From Acidimicrobiales bacterium (lineage in GTDB: Bacteria > Actinomycetota > Acidimicrobiia > Acidimicrobiales > CADCSY01): 64,000 bases of DNA. This document shows positions 51,483 through 60,381 of the stretch, one piece after another. The DNA is taken from the NCBI GenBank assembly GCA_030446545.1, contig JAUJNB010000004.1:62372-126371 (forward strand), in the 5' to 3' direction. A program made the position numbers and the translations under genes. Each line of letters opens with the position of its first letter. Positions within the stretch are counted from its first letter, which is position 1. The notes under the pieces were generated by a model that ran no database searches, was not told the origin of the DNA, and was given only the letters and a program-made list of their open reading frames with translations.

Positions 51483-51884
51483 TCAGCGTTCGACCCGCAT
51501 GGTGGCCGAGCCGGAGAGGCCCACGTCGCCCACCAAGGCTCCCACCAGGGGCACGTCGGTGGGCGAGGCGTAGCCGAGCTGCACCCGGACCCGGCTGCCG
51601 GCGGGGCCGCGGCCCGAGACCTCGACGTCGAGTCGGCTCGGGTCGAGCGCGCCACTGGCCCGGGCCGCTCGGCCGGCGACCTCGGGATCGGCGTCGACCG
51701 CGGCCTCCCGGGCTGCCTCTCGAGCGGCGTGGCTGACCAGGACCTGATCACGCACGACCAGGGCCACCTGGACCAGCACGAGAGCCAACAGCACCACCAA
51801 GGGCAGGACCAGGGCCAGTTCGACTGCGGCTTGGCCCTGGTCCCCCCGTGCGCGCCGGCGGCACCCGAGGGTGCCCCCGCTCAC
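51483..51884 (-). CDS. tadE: TadE-like pilus assembly protein
   Basis: A 133-residue protein with one N-terminal membrane helix. RGDQGQAAVELALVLPLVVL (15-34) is the TadE-type prepilin-like motif, with Glu at the fifth position after a processing-site-like Gly/Gln. The rest is a small beta domain with LVSHAAREAAREAAVDADPE and DVEVSGRGPAGSRVRV. TadE-like pseudopilins are needed for Flp pilus assembly. The GTG at 51884 overlaps the stop of the upstream Flp-like gene (GTGA). It is the last gene of the tad operon. Confidence 0.88.
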   Translation of the reverse strand: MSGGTLGCRRRARGDQGQAAVELALVLPLVVLLALVLVQVALVVRDQVLVSHAAREAAREAAVDADPEVAGRAARASGALDPSRLDVEVSGRGPAGSRVRVQLGYASPTDVPLVGALVGDVGLSGSATMRVER

Positions 51885-52114
51885 GGCGCCAGGCCGGTGA
51901 CCTTGTCGAAGATGGCGTCGAGCAGGCCGCCCACCTTGTCGGTGTTCTTGGCCCACAGGGCGATGAGCAGGGCGACGGTGGCCGCGCCCAGCAGGACCAG
52001 GGCGTATTCGGCCGAGGTCTGTCCTTCCTCGTCCCGCACGTGGCCCAGGCGGGCTTCGACGCGTGCAGTGACGAAGAGGACGGCGACGTGGAGACGAACG
52101 GTGATCGGGAGCAT
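51881..52114 (-). CDS. Flp-type pilin-like protein (DUF4244)
   Basis: A 77-residue protein, probably the major pilin. A hydrophilic leader of about 35 residues ends in RDEEGQTSAEYALVLLGAAT, where the Gly-Gln junction is the expected prepilin peptidase site and the Glu is at position 5 of the mature helix. The mature peptide is a single hydrophobic helix of about 25 residues with a short tail (KVGGLLDAIFDKVTG). Its leader is longer than that of classical Flp pilins. A strong ribosome site GGAGGAG precedes the ATG at 52114. No prepilin peptidase gene is seen in this window. Confidence 0.88.
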   Translation of the reverse strand: MLPITVRLHVAVLFVTARVEARLGHVRDEEGQTSAEYALVLLGAATVALLIALWAKNTDKVGGLLDAIFDKVTGLAP

Positions 52115-52141
52115 GGGCTCCTCCTTCTCGGTGGTGCAGGT

Positions 52142-52927
52142 TCAGAGACGCAGCGACCGGAGGGCGCCGGCGAGCAGAGGCGCCACGGTGAGCAGCGCGA
52201 AGGCGGGAAGGGTGCAGAACACCAGGGGGAAGAGAAGTTTCACCGGCACCCTCCGGGCCGCTTCCTCGGCCCGTCGGCGACGATCGGCCCGCAGCTCGGT
52301 GCTGAGGCGGACCAGCCCCTCGAGGAGGGGGGCGCCGTAGCGGTCGGAGGAGACCAGGGCGCCGATGAGCGGCCGAGCTTCCTCTCCCAGCTGGGCGGGG
52401 ATGTCTTCGAGGGCGTCGGCCAGGCGTCGGCCGAGGTGGGTGGCGTCGACCGCCTGGCTCAGCGCCGGGGCCAATGGCCCCGGTGCTCGCCGGGCCACGG
52501 CGGCCACGGCCAGCGGCACGGTCAGCCCGGCACCGACGGCCAGGACGAAGAGGTCGGCCACCTCGGGCAGGTGGCGCAGGAGCTCGTTGTGGCGCCGCCG
52601 GCGGAGACGGCGCTGGCCCAGGGCGGGCAGGGCCCAGACCGTTGCGCCCAGGGCCAGTGCCGCGGGGACGCCGAACACGAGCGCGGCCGCCCCGGCGAGG
52701 GCGGCACGGCCCAGTCGGTGGGCGTTCTCGGGACCAGCCGGTCGACGGGCCGTCCGCAGGAGCCATCCCCCGACGACTCCGGCGATCGTCGGCCCCGGCT
52801 CACCGGCGGACCGCCGAGAGCCTCCGTCGAGCGCCAAGACCCGGTGACGGGCCGGTGCCGGCGCCCGGTGCTTGGCCGCGGCCAGGACCAACCCGGCCCA
52901 GGCCAGGGCGAGCAGGGCGACGACCAT
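52142..52927 (-). CDS. tadC: Type II/IV secretion inner-membrane protein TadC
   Basis: A 261-residue GspF-domain protein. It starts with a membrane helix (VVALLALAWAGLVLAAAK), has two hydrophobic segments around residues 65-105, then the cytoplasmic domain: HLPEVADLFVLAVGAGLTVP, RRLADALEDIPAQLG and ALVSSDRYGAPLLEGLVRLS, and EEAARRVPVKLLFPLVFC before the final helix. That last block is the TadC hallmark. It forms the platform complex with TadB for the Flp pilus motor. The ATG at 52927 overlaps the tadB stop by one base (TGATG). Confidence 0.9.
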   Translation of the reverse strand: MVVALLALAWAGLVLAAAKHRAPAPARHRVLALDGGSRRSAGEPGPTIAGVVGGWLLRTARRPAGPENAHRLGRAALAGAAALVFGVPAALALGATVWALPALGQRRLRRRRHNELLRHLPEVADLFVLAVGAGLTVPLAVAAVARRAPGPLAPALSQAVDATHLGRRLADALEDIPAQLGEEARPLIGALVSSDRYGAPLLEGLVRLSTELRADRRRRAEEAARRVPVKLLFPLVFCTLPAFALLTVAPLLAGALRSLRL

Positions 52928-53832
52928 CACGCTTCGACCCGGGAGAGCCGCTGCATCAACAGGGCGGCGGCGCCGTCGAGGGCCAGGCCGAGGGTGAGGC
53001 AGACGAGGCCGAGCGGGGTGGCGAGCAGGAACGAGGCGGTGCGTTCGTCGGTGGCGGCGGCCAGAGCCGAGAACCCGAGCGGCGCCAGCGTGATGACCGC
53101 GCCTGACATGCGGGCCTGGGAGGACAGGGCCCGCACTTCGCGCCCCACGGCCTGGCGGCTGCGCAAGGTGGCCGCCACACCGTCGAGGGCCCGGGCCTGG
53201 GCACCTCCGGCTTCGGCGCCGAGGCCGAGCGCCGAGGTGGCCAGGCGGACCCCGGGAAGCGGCCGCCGCATGGCCCACCGGTCGAGGGCGTCGGTGAGGG
53301 CCCGGCCGTGGCTCGCCTCGTGGGCCACGTCGCCCAGATCGACGCCGAGGCTTCCCGGGGTGGTGGTGGCGGCCTCCCCCACTGCTTGGTGCAGGGACGC
53401 ACCACTGCGCAGGGCCCGGGCCATGGCCTCGAGGGCGTCGGGCAGGCCGTCCTCCGCAAGCCGGTCGGCCCGACCCGAGGCGGCGCCCAGTGCCACCAGG
53501 GGCCCGACCGTGGTGGTGAGACCGGCCACCAACCCCAGGCCCACGCCCCCGGCCAGGAAAGCGACGACGACCGTGACCGCCACTGTGGCCAGCCAGGCGG
53601 CCCACACCCGTCGACCGTCGATGACCAGCCCGGCGCTCTCCAGGCGCCGGGCCACCTGAGCGGGTACCCGTGGGAGCGCGTCCAGCCAGGTGCCGCGACC
53701 GACGGGTGCCACCGCCCCACCTCCGAGGCGGCGCGTCACCAACGAGCGCCGACCTCCCGCCGTCGCCACCCGTGCCGCCGAGGCCACCGCCATCATCAGC
53801 ACGGCGACGAGGGCGCCCAGCGCCACGTTCAC
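52927..53832 (-). CDS. tadB: Type II/IV secretion inner-membrane protein TadB
   Basis: A 301-residue GspF-domain protein with helices near both ends and about residues 80-115. The cytoplasmic domain carries LPDALEAMARALRSGASLHQ, AVGEAATTTPGSLGVD and ALGLGAEAGGAQARALDGVA, followed by SSQARMSGAVITLAPLGFSA before the last helices. These are TadB-type features. It works with TadC as the membrane platform on which the TadA ATPase acts. The GTG at 53832 overlaps the tadA stop by four bases. The N-terminal 70 residues are basic and probably cytoplasmic. Confidence 0.9.
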   Translation of the reverse strand: MNVALGALVAVLMMAVASAARVATAGGRRSLVTRRLGGGAVAPVGRGTWLDALPRVPAQVARRLESAGLVIDGRRVWAAWLATVAVTVVVAFLAGGVGLGLVAGLTTTVGPLVALGAASGRADRLAEDGLPDALEAMARALRSGASLHQAVGEAATTTPGSLGVDLGDVAHEASHGRALTDALDRWAMRRPLPGVRLATSALGLGAEAGGAQARALDGVAATLRSRQAVGREVRALSSQARMSGAVITLAPLGFSALAAATDERTASFLLATPLGLVCLTLGLALDGAAALLMQRLSRVEA

Positions 53833-55079
53833 GACGGCGCCGCCACCCGTGCGCCGACCCAGGAAGGGTCAGGGGGGCGGGCGCCCTGGCCGCGGGGCTT
53901 GCGCATCGGCAGGCGCAGCACCCCCTCCGGACCGGCCAGGCGACGGGTGCCCAGCCCGGCCTTCCCGCCGGCGACGGCGGCCGCGTCACCCACCACCACT
54001 TCGGCCACCTCGGTGACACCCCGGCCACCGTCGGGCCGTCGGGCCACCTGCACGACCAGGTCGATCGCTGCGCCGAGCTGGTCGCGCACGGCCGACAGGG
54101 GTAGCGCCACCGATCCGGTGAGGACCATGGTCTCCAGTCGGCGCAGGGCGTCGGTGGGGCTGTTGGCGTGGCAGGTCGACAGCGAGCCCTCGTGTCCGGT
54201 GTTCATGGCCTGGAGCATGTCGAGGGCCTCCGGGCCCCGGACCTCGCCGACGATGATCCGGTCGGGGCGCATGCGCAGGGCGTTGCGGACGAGTTGGCGC
54301 AGCGGGACCTCGCCCACCCCCTCGGCGTTGGCCGGCCTGGACTCGAGGCGCAGGACGTGCTCGCCGGGGAGACGGAGCTCGGCCGCGTCCTCCACGGTGA
54401 TGACCCGCTCACCCTCGGGGATCTCCGCTCCGAGGGCATTGAGCAACGTGGTCTTGCCCGCCCCGGTCCCGCCCGAGACCAACAGGTTGGCTCGTGACCG
54501 CACCGCCCAGGCCAGGAGGTCGGCGACCCCGGGAGGGCACACCTCGTGGAGCGTCAGACGCCGGGTGGCAAATCGGCGGATGGTGAGGCAAGGTCCGTCG
54601 ATGGCGAGGGGCGGCACCACGGCGTTGACCCGTGAGCCGTCGGGCAGCCGGGCGTCGACCAGCGGCGAGGAGCGGTCGATGCGCAACCCGAGGGGGCCGA
54701 CCACCCGCTCGATGAGGCGCTCGATGGTGGGGGTGTCCAGCTCGACGTCGAGGCGCTGGAGGACACCATGACGCTCGATCCAGACCCGCCCCGGCCCGTT
54801 GACCATGACCTCGCTGATCGAGGGGTCGCGCAGCAGCGCTTCGAGCGGGCCGAGGCCTCGTACCCGGGCGGTGACGGCGTCGACGACGGCGTCGAGAGCC
54901 GGACCGCTCAGCAGCGGGGCCTCGGCCCGCGCCATGCGCTCGACCTGGGCTTGCAGGTCGGCGCGGTCGGCCAGCTGACGATCGGCAGCCACGATGCAGC
55001 GGTGGAGACGCTCCTCCAGGCCGGCCACGACGGTTGCCCCGGGCGGTAGGGGGCCTCGGCCCGTCGCTTCACGCGGCAT
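53829..55079 (-). CDS. tadA: Pilus assembly ATPase TadA (CpaF)
   Basis: A 416-residue secretion ATPase. GLGPLEALLRDPSISEVMVN (about 80-99) and RLPDGSRVNAVVPPLAIDG (about 155-173) belong to the N-terminal domain. Walker A is GGTGAGKTT (about 204-212), the Asp box is VITVEDAAELRL, Walker B is RPDRIIVGEVRGPEALDMLQ and the His box is TGHEGSLSTCHANS. These are CpaF/TadA hallmarks. It powers extension of the Flp pilus. The ATG at 55079 starts inside the end of tadZ (11-base overlap). The C-terminal tail is short and basic. Confidence 0.95.
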   Translation of the reverse strand: MPREATGRGPLPPGATVVAGLEERLHRCIVAADRQLADRADLQAQVERMARAEAPLLSGPALDAVVDAVTARVRGLGPLEALLRDPSISEVMVNGPGRVWIERHGVLQRLDVELDTPTIERLIERVVGPLGLRIDRSSPLVDARLPDGSRVNAVVPPLAIDGPCLTIRRFATRRLTLHEVCPPGVADLLAWAVRSRANLLVSGGTGAGKTTLLNALGAEIPEGERVITVEDAAELRLPGEHVLRLESRPANAEGVGEVPLRQLVRNALRMRPDRIIVGEVRGPEALDMLQAMNTGHEGSLSTCHANSPTDALRRLETMVLTGSVALPLSAVRDQLGAAIDLVVQVARRPDGGRGVTEVAEVVVGDAAAVAGGKAGLGTRRLAGPEGVLRLPMRKPRGQGARPPDPSWVGARVAAPS

Positions 55080-55785
55080 GTCGGAGTGCCCGTTCCAGAC
55101 CACGGGGCATGCGGGCCGGTAGGAGCCCGGCGTCGACCGCCCGGGCCACGGCGGGGTCGACCCCGACCACCGCCCGCACCGGGACGCCGAGCACCTCCTC
55201 GACCTCCCTACGGCCGAGGGAACGACCCGCCTCACTGACCAGGATCACGCCCGAAGGACGCAGGGGGGCGTTGAGCGCCCGGCGCAGCGACAGGTAGCAG
55301 GGGCGCAGCACGAGGAGGGAGACCGAGGCGGCGGCGGCCACGGGCAGGCCGGGGCCCGGGAGGCACCCGCAGTCGGCGACGACGGGACGTGGATCAGCGG
55401 CCAGGACGGCGGCAAGCACCTCCGCCCGCCCGGCCCCACCGACCGACGGCTCACCCGTCGCCGCGGTGGCACTGGTGGCGGTCAACGACCCGGTGGGGAG
55501 CACGTGCAGGCCTCCGGGGCCGACGATCTCGAGGCGGGACAGGGCGTCGGCCGGCACGGAGTCGCCCGACGCCAGCCACTCGCCCAGACCGGGACCGGAG
55601 GTTTCGGGCAGGCCGAGCACCGCCGGGACGTCGCCGCCGAGGTCGGCGAGAAGAACGCCCGCAGGCGACGACCGGGCCAGCACCGTGGCCAGGGCGACCG
55701 ACACCACGGTGGTGCCGCTGCCCCCTTTGGCTGACCAGCAGGCGATGAGCACATCCACTCCCTGGGCGCGTCGGGACGCTTCCAC
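55069..55785 (-). CDS. tadZ: TadZ/CpaE-like ParA family ATPase
   Basis: A 238-residue MinD/ParA-like protein without a receiver domain. CWSAKGGSGTTVVSVALATV (17-36) is a deviant Walker A (KGGSGTT). VLLADLGGDVPAVLGL is the switch I region and PVVADCGCLPGPGLPVAAAA the Walker B region, with Cys where Asp-x-Pro-G often occurs, so ATP turnover may be altered. LRPSGVILVSEAGRSLGRRE is typical of TadZ/CpaE-like proteins that place the pilus at a cell site. GTG start at 55785; a later GTG at residue 10 is possible. It is the first gene of the tad operon. Confidence 0.86.
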   Translation of the reverse strand: MEASRRAQGVDVLIACWSAKGGSGTTVVSVALATVLARSSPAGVLLADLGGDVPAVLGLPETSGPGLGEWLASGDSVPADALSRLEIVGPGGLHVLPTGSLTATSATAATGEPSVGGAGRAEVLAAVLAADPRPVVADCGCLPGPGLPVAAAASVSLLVLRPCYLSLRRALNAPLRPSGVILVSEAGRSLGRREVEEVLGVPVRAVVGVDPAVARAVDAGLLPARMPRGLERALRHAA

Positions 55786-55895
55786 GGGGAAGTGGTAGGG
55801 CCAACCTAACGCCGAGTTCCGCCCGGCGCAAGGGGAAAGTTCACATCAAGGCCGGCACCCGCGGCGCCGACCCACCGGAACGACGAGATGGGAAC

Positions 55896-55970
55896 TCAGA
55901 CGTCCTTGAGTTTGCGGGCGGCGACGGTACCGAGGGCGACCAGCACCAGGAGGATCAACAGCTTTTTCAT
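55896..55970 (-). CDS. 24-residue membrane microprotein
   Basis: A very small gene encoding MKKLLILLVLVALGTVAA followed by RKLKDV. It has a two-Lys start, a single 14-residue hydrophobic helix and a basic end, a classic single-span topology with its C terminus in the cytoplasm. An AAGGTG ribosome-site-like sequence lies about seven bases upstream of the ATG at 55970. It lies 60 bases downstream of rsgA on the same strand. Similar tiny MKK-LL...ARK-L proteins are seen in other actinobacteria, so it is probably real; function unknown. Confidence 0.65.
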   Translation of the reverse strand: MKKLLILLVLVALGTVAARKLKDV

Positions 55971-56030
55971 GCCCGCACCTTAGAGGGCGCGCCACCAGGT
56001 GACCGGCCAGGCTCTCGACGCCCGGTGGTG

Positions 56031-57080
56031 TCACCGCCCCTGGCGCTTCCGACGCTGGGCCTCCCTGGCCCCGCGTCCGGAACGGCGTTCGTGCTGACGG
56101 CGCTCGTGCTCGTCGGCCCGGCGCTCGGCCGCCTCGGCCTCACGCAGCAGCCCCGTCCAGTTCTCCCACCGCTCGGTGGCCAGCGCCCCGGTGGCCACCG
56201 CCTCGATGACCGCGCAGCCCGGCTCGCGGTCGTGACGACAGTCGTCGAACCGGCAACCGGCGGCCGTGGCCTCGACGTCGGCGAAGGTGGCCGCCACGGC
56301 GTCGAGGTCGACCGAGAGCCCCACGGCCCGCAGCCCCGGGGTGTCCACCAGCACGCCGCCGCTCGGCAGCGGGTACAGATGCCGGGCAGTGGTGGTGTGG
56401 CGACCCTTGGAATCCCCACCGCGGACGACCCCGGTCGCGGCCACGTCTCCTCCCGCCAGGGCGTTGGTCATGGTGGACTTCCCGGCGCCCGACTCGCCCA
56501 GGAGGACGACGGTGGAATCGTGACACCGCCGGCGCACCTCGCCCAGGCCGTCGCCGGTGGTGGCGCTGGTGAGGATCACGTCGATTCCGGGGCCACCGCG
56601 GCGCACCGTCTCCGCCCGTCGCTCGGGATCGGCCACCAGATCAGCCTTGGTCAGCACCACGACAGGTGTGGCGCCGGCATCCCAGGCCAGGGTGACCGAG
56701 CGTTCGATGCGCCCGGGCTTGACCGGTCGGTCGAGGCCGCAGACCACGAAGACCACGTCGACGTTGGCCACGAGCGGCTGCTCCCCGCCGGTGCCGGGAT
56801 CCTGGCGGCGCAGGAGCGAGTGCCGGGGCACGACGGCCACCACCACCTGGGCCGACCGGTCGAGCGCCACCCAGTCACCCACGACGGGGGGCGGATCGGC
56901 GCCGGGGGGTACGTGGAGGTGCTCGAGGGCCCCGTCGACGGTCACGGCCAGCACGGCCGAACCGTCGTGGCGCACGACCCGCCCGGGTTGGGCGTCGGGC
57001 CACGACGACGCCACCTCGCGGAACCCGGGGGTCCAGCGTTCGCCCCACCCGTAGGCCTCCAACTTCGGCGACGTCACCAC
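56031..57080 (-). CDS. rsgA: Ribosome small subunit maturation GTPase RsgA
   Basis: A 349-residue circularly permuted GTPase. After an OB-fold (VVGDWVALDRSAQVVVAV) the G motifs come in the order G4 (LTKADL, near 145), G5 (TSATTGDGL), G1 (LLGESGAGKSTMTNAL, near 195) and G3 (DTPGLR, near 245). The zinc-binding C-terminal domain is CRFDDCRHDREPGCAV, with Cys and His ligands. It helps late 30S maturation and leaves on GTP hydrolysis. The C terminus is very basic (ERRQHERRSGRGAREAQRR). GTG start at 57080. It is divergent from the large regulator at 57166. Confidence 0.96.
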   Translation of the reverse strand: MVTSPKLEAYGWGERWTPGFREVASSWPDAQPGRVVRHDGSAVLAVTVDGALEHLHVPPGADPPPVVGDWVALDRSAQVVVAVVPRHSLLRRQDPGTGGEQPLVANVDVVFVVCGLDRPVKPGRIERSVTLAWDAGATPVVVLTKADLVADPERRAETVRRGGPGIDVILTSATTGDGLGEVRRRCHDSTVVLLGESGAGKSTMTNALAGGDVAATGVVRGGDSKGRHTTTARHLYPLPSGGVLVDTPGLRAVGLSVDLDAVAATFADVEATAAGCRFDDCRHDREPGCAVIEAVATGALATERWENWTGLLREAEAAERRADEHERRQHERRSGRGAREAQRRKRQGR

Positions 57081-57165
57081 AAGACTTGTACACCACCGAG
57101 CTGACCTTGGTGGCCGAGATCCAGCGGAACCCCGTTGGAGCGGGGGATCCTAAGCTCGCGTCGGC

Positions 57166-60100
57166 ATGACTTCGCCGGAACCCCAGGGCCGCCCACCGGG
57201 CGGAAGGGTGCTCCAGGACAGGGACCTGGCCCTGGAGCTGCGGTTGCTCGGCCACCCGACCCTCCTCCTCGAGGGCAAGACCATCGTGGGCTTCTCCTCG
57301 CTCCGGATGCAGCGGCTGCTGGCGGCGCTCGTCCTCGAGCCGGACACCGCCGTCCCGAGGTCGAGGATGGCCTTCCAGCTCTGGCCCGAATCGACCGAAG
57401 CCCAGGCCCGAACCAACCTCCGCAAGCTGCTCCACGAACTGCGCCAGATGCTCTCCGGAGCCGGGGCCGACCTGGAGGTCGACCAACAGCGGCTGCGGTG
57501 GCGAGCGGCCCCGTCGAGCTGGGTCGACGTGATCGCGTTCCGGGACGCCCTCGAGCGAGGTGACGACGACGCAGCCGCCACCACCTACGCCGGCGACCTG
57601 TTGCCGGACTGCTACGACGACTGGGTCATCGAGGCTCGGGATCGGCTCCGCCAGGCGGCCGGCGGCGCGCTCGACCGGCTCGCCGCCGCCGCCGAGGACC
57701 GGGGGGACCACCTCGCCACCATCGATCATGCGTGTGCCCGACTCCGTCTCGAACCCTGGTGGGAACCGGCCCACCGCCATCTCATACGAGCGCACGGTCG
57801 TCTCGGAAACCGGGCCGAGGCACTCCGCAGCTACCACCGCTGCGCTGAGGTTCTGGCCAAGGAGCTCGGGGTCGAACCGGACCCGACCACCCGCCGAGCG
57901 TACGAGGCCGTGCGCCCATCGATCAGCCCGGCGGCCGGCGCCACGGTGGTCGCGCCTTCGTCGTCGTCAGCGGTCGGCCGGAACGTCGAGCTCGACCGGA
58001 TGGCGTCGGTGTGGGAACGGGCGACGGCTTGCCGCAGCCAGCTGCTGCTCGTCACCGGTGACGCCGGCATCGGCAAGAGCCGGCTGGTCGACGAGCTGGC
58101 TCGATCGGTCCAGAGCCGGGCCACGGTGGCCCGCTCACGAGCCTATGAGGCCGCAGGCCGGCTTCCGTGGGGCCCGGTCGTCGAGTGGTTGCGCTCCGGC
58201 GGCCTGGAACAGGCCCGCCATCGGCTGGCGCCGAGCTGGCGGGCCGAGTTGGCCGTCCTCCTCCCCGAGCTCCGTGCCGAGGCCGGGACCGCGCCCCGCC
58301 ATGAGGGTGACCCCGGGGGGCGCACGCAGCTCTTCGACGCCATCTCCCATGCGCTCCTGGCCGATGACCGCCCCGTCCTGTTGGTCATCGACGACCTCCA
58401 GTGGTGCGACCTCGACACCATCGACCTCATCGGTTACCTGGTCTCCACCCGCCCCTCGTCCCCCGTGCTCGTGGCCGGCACCGTCCGGATCGACGAGGTG
58501 GCCGACGACCATCCCCTGCGCCGGTTGGTCACCGGGCTCCAGCGGGAGGCGGCAGTGACCCAGATCGATCTTGGACCTCTCGACCTCGCCGCCACCAGCG
58601 ACCTGGTGCGCCGGCTGACCGGGGTCGAGGTCGAGCCCGGGGCGCTCGAACGCCTCTGGCGCGAGACCGCCGGGAACCCCCTGTTCCTGGTGGAGGCGGT
58701 GCGCGCCGGGCTGACCGAGCAGGCAGCTGCTTCCACATCGCTGTTGCCCACCGTCAAGGCAACGATCGGCGCCCGTCTGGCCCGTCTCTCGCCCGGGGCC
58801 CGGGCCTTGGTCGAGCTGACCGCCGCGCTGGGCCGCGAGTTCACCGCCGACGTCGTGGTGAGGGCATCCGACCAGGAACCGCAGCAAGTGCTCGATGCGC
58901 TCGACGAGCTGTGGCAACGCCGCATCGTGCGGGAGCTGGGTGCGGGCTACGACTTCACCCACGACAAGATCCGGGAAGTGGCCTACGACGGCATCAGCCC
59001 GGTTCGGCGTCGGCGTCTCCACTGGGCCGCGGCCCAGGCCCTCTTGGATGCCCACGGCGACGATCCGGGCCCGCTCAGCGCCCACCTGGCCGCTCAGCTG
59101 GAGGCGGCCGGACAGGTGGGCGCCGCGGTCGATGCCCACCGCCGGGCCGCCGAGCACGCCGCCGCAGTCTTCGGACTGGACGAGGCCATCGCGTCCTGCC
59201 GGCGTGGCCTCGCCCTGCTCGAGCAGCTCCCCCCGGGCCGCGACCGCGACGAGCAGGAGCTGGAGCTCCGACTGGCGCTCGGCGCGCCGGTGGTCGCGCT
59301 CGAGGGATACGGCTCCGCGCTCGGACAGGACGTGTACGGTCGCACGCTGGCGCTGTGCCGGCACCTTGGCCGCCGCGTCGACCCGGCCACCTTGCGAGGT
59401 CTGGGCCTGGCCGCGGTCACCTCGTGCCAGTTCCCCCGCGCCGCCGCGTTCGGCGCGGAGCTCCTGGCCATCGAGAACGACCCGATCGCCAGGACGGAGG
59501 GCCACTACCTGCTCGGTGTCACCGCCTTCTGGCGGGGCGCGTTGGCGTCGGCCGAGCACCATCTCCGGGCGGCCGTCTCTAGCTACCGACCGGACCTCGG
59601 ACCGACCCACCGCCTCTACTACGCGCAGGATCCCAAGGCGGTGTGCCTGGTGCGCCTGGCGGTGACGCGGCTCTGGCGGGGAGACACCGAGGAGGCCAGG
59701 GAGCTGGCCGAGGAGGCCCGGTCCTTCGCCCTCTCGCTCGACCACCCGATGACCTTGAGATACGTGCTCCTGTTCACCTCGATGGCCGCCATCGAGCTCT
59801 CTGACGAGTCCTGGCTCCGGCGCGACCTGAACCAGGTGGCCGCAGTGGGTGAGCACGGACTGGCCTTCGTGAGAGTCGTCGAGCGCATCTACGAAGCCTG
59901 GATCGGGATCCTCGACCGCCGGGAGGCCGCACTCGACGAGCTGGAGGCCGCCGTCGAGGCCTGTCGCGTGGAGTCGGTCAGCCTGCACCTCACCCACGGC
60001 CTCAGCATCCTCGCTCGGGCTCACCTTCGTCTCGGCCGGGCCGAACGGGGCCTCTCGGCGGTCCGGGAGGGTCAGGCCTGGGCCGCGGCGCACGACCAGC

Positions 60101-60381
60101 ACTACACGGATCCGCTTCTGCACCGGATCGAGGGAGAGCTGCTGGAGGCCCACGGTGACCTCCCCGGGGCGGCGGCAGCCTTCGACCGGGCCAGGGACGT
60201 CGCCGTAGCTCAGGGGGCGGACCGCTTCATCCGGTCGGCCGTCGACGGCCACACCCGGGTGGGCTCGGCCTCACTCCGGGCGGGGCGGGACAGGGGAACG
60301 TCTGAGGGAACGCTCGGGGAACACCCCGGTGGGCACGGTGGGCGGCGCCAGGACGCGTCATCGACAGGAGGAGTCCCATGA
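57166..60381 (+). CDS. Large SARP/BTAD-AAA-TPR transcriptional regulator
   Basis: A 1071-residue regulator. Residues about 20-120 form a winged-helix OmpR-like domain (LELRLLGHPTLLLEGKTI, ARTNLRKLLHELRQML). Residues about 125-255 are the bacterial transcriptional activation domain: YAGDLLPDCYDDWVIEARDR, RLGNRAEALRSYHRCAEVL and KELGVEPDPTTRRAYE. Then come an NB-ARC/AAA ATPase (Walker A GDAGIGKSR near 299; Walker B LLVIDDLQWCD near 405) and TPR-like helices to the C terminus. Such proteins activate biosynthetic or specialised clusters. The stop overlaps the flavoprotein start (ATGA), so that gene is probably under its control or co-expressed. ATG start at 57166. Confidence 0.88.
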   Translation: MTSPEPQGRPPGGRVLQDRDLALELRLLGHPTLLLEGKTIVGFSSLRMQRLLAALVLEPDTAVPRSRMAFQLWPESTEAQARTNLRKLLHELRQMLSGAGADLEVDQQRLRWRAAPSSWVDVIAFRDALERGDDDAAATTYAGDLLPDCYDDWVIEARDRLRQAAGGALDRLAAAAEDRGDHLATIDHACARLRLEPWWEPAHRHLIRAHGRLGNRAEALRSYHRCAEVLAKELGVEPDPTTRRAYEAVRPSISPAAGATVVAPSSSSAVGRNVELDRMASVWERATACRSQLLLVTGDAGIGKSRLVDELARSVQSRATVARSRAYEAAGRLPWGPVVEWLRSGGLEQARHRLAPSWRAELAVLLPELRAEAGTAPRHEGDPGGRTQLFDAISHALLADDRPVLLVIDDLQWCDLDTIDLIGYLVSTRPSSPVLVAGTVRIDEVADDHPLRRLVTGLQREAAVTQIDLGPLDLAATSDLVRRLTGVEVEPGALERLWRETAGNPLFLVEAVRAGLTEQAAASTSLLPTVKATIGARLARLSPGARALVELTAALGREFTADVVVRASDQEPQQVLDALDELWQRRIVRELGAGYDFTHDKIREVAYDGISPVRRRRLHWAAAQALLDAHGDDPGPLSAHLAAQLEAAGQVGAAVDAHRRAAEHAAAVFGLDEAIASCRRGLALLEQLPPGRDRDEQELELRLALGAPVVALEGYGSALGQDVYGRTLALCRHLGRRVDPATLRGLGLAAVTSCQFPRAAAFGAELLAIENDPIARTEGHYLLGVTAFWRGALASAEHHLRAAVSSYRPDLGPTHRLYYAQDPKAVCLVRLAVTRLWRGDTEEARELAEEARSFALSLDHPMTLRYVLLFTSMAAIELSDESWLRRDLNQVAAVGEHGLAFVRVVERIYEAWIGILDRREAALDELEAAVEACRVESVSLHLTHGLSILARAHLRLGRAERGLSAVREGQAWAAAHDQHYTDPLLHRIEGELLEAHGDLPGAAAAFDRARDVAVAQGADRFIRSAVDGHTRVGSASLRAGRDRGTSEGTLGEHPGGHGGRRQDASSTGGVP

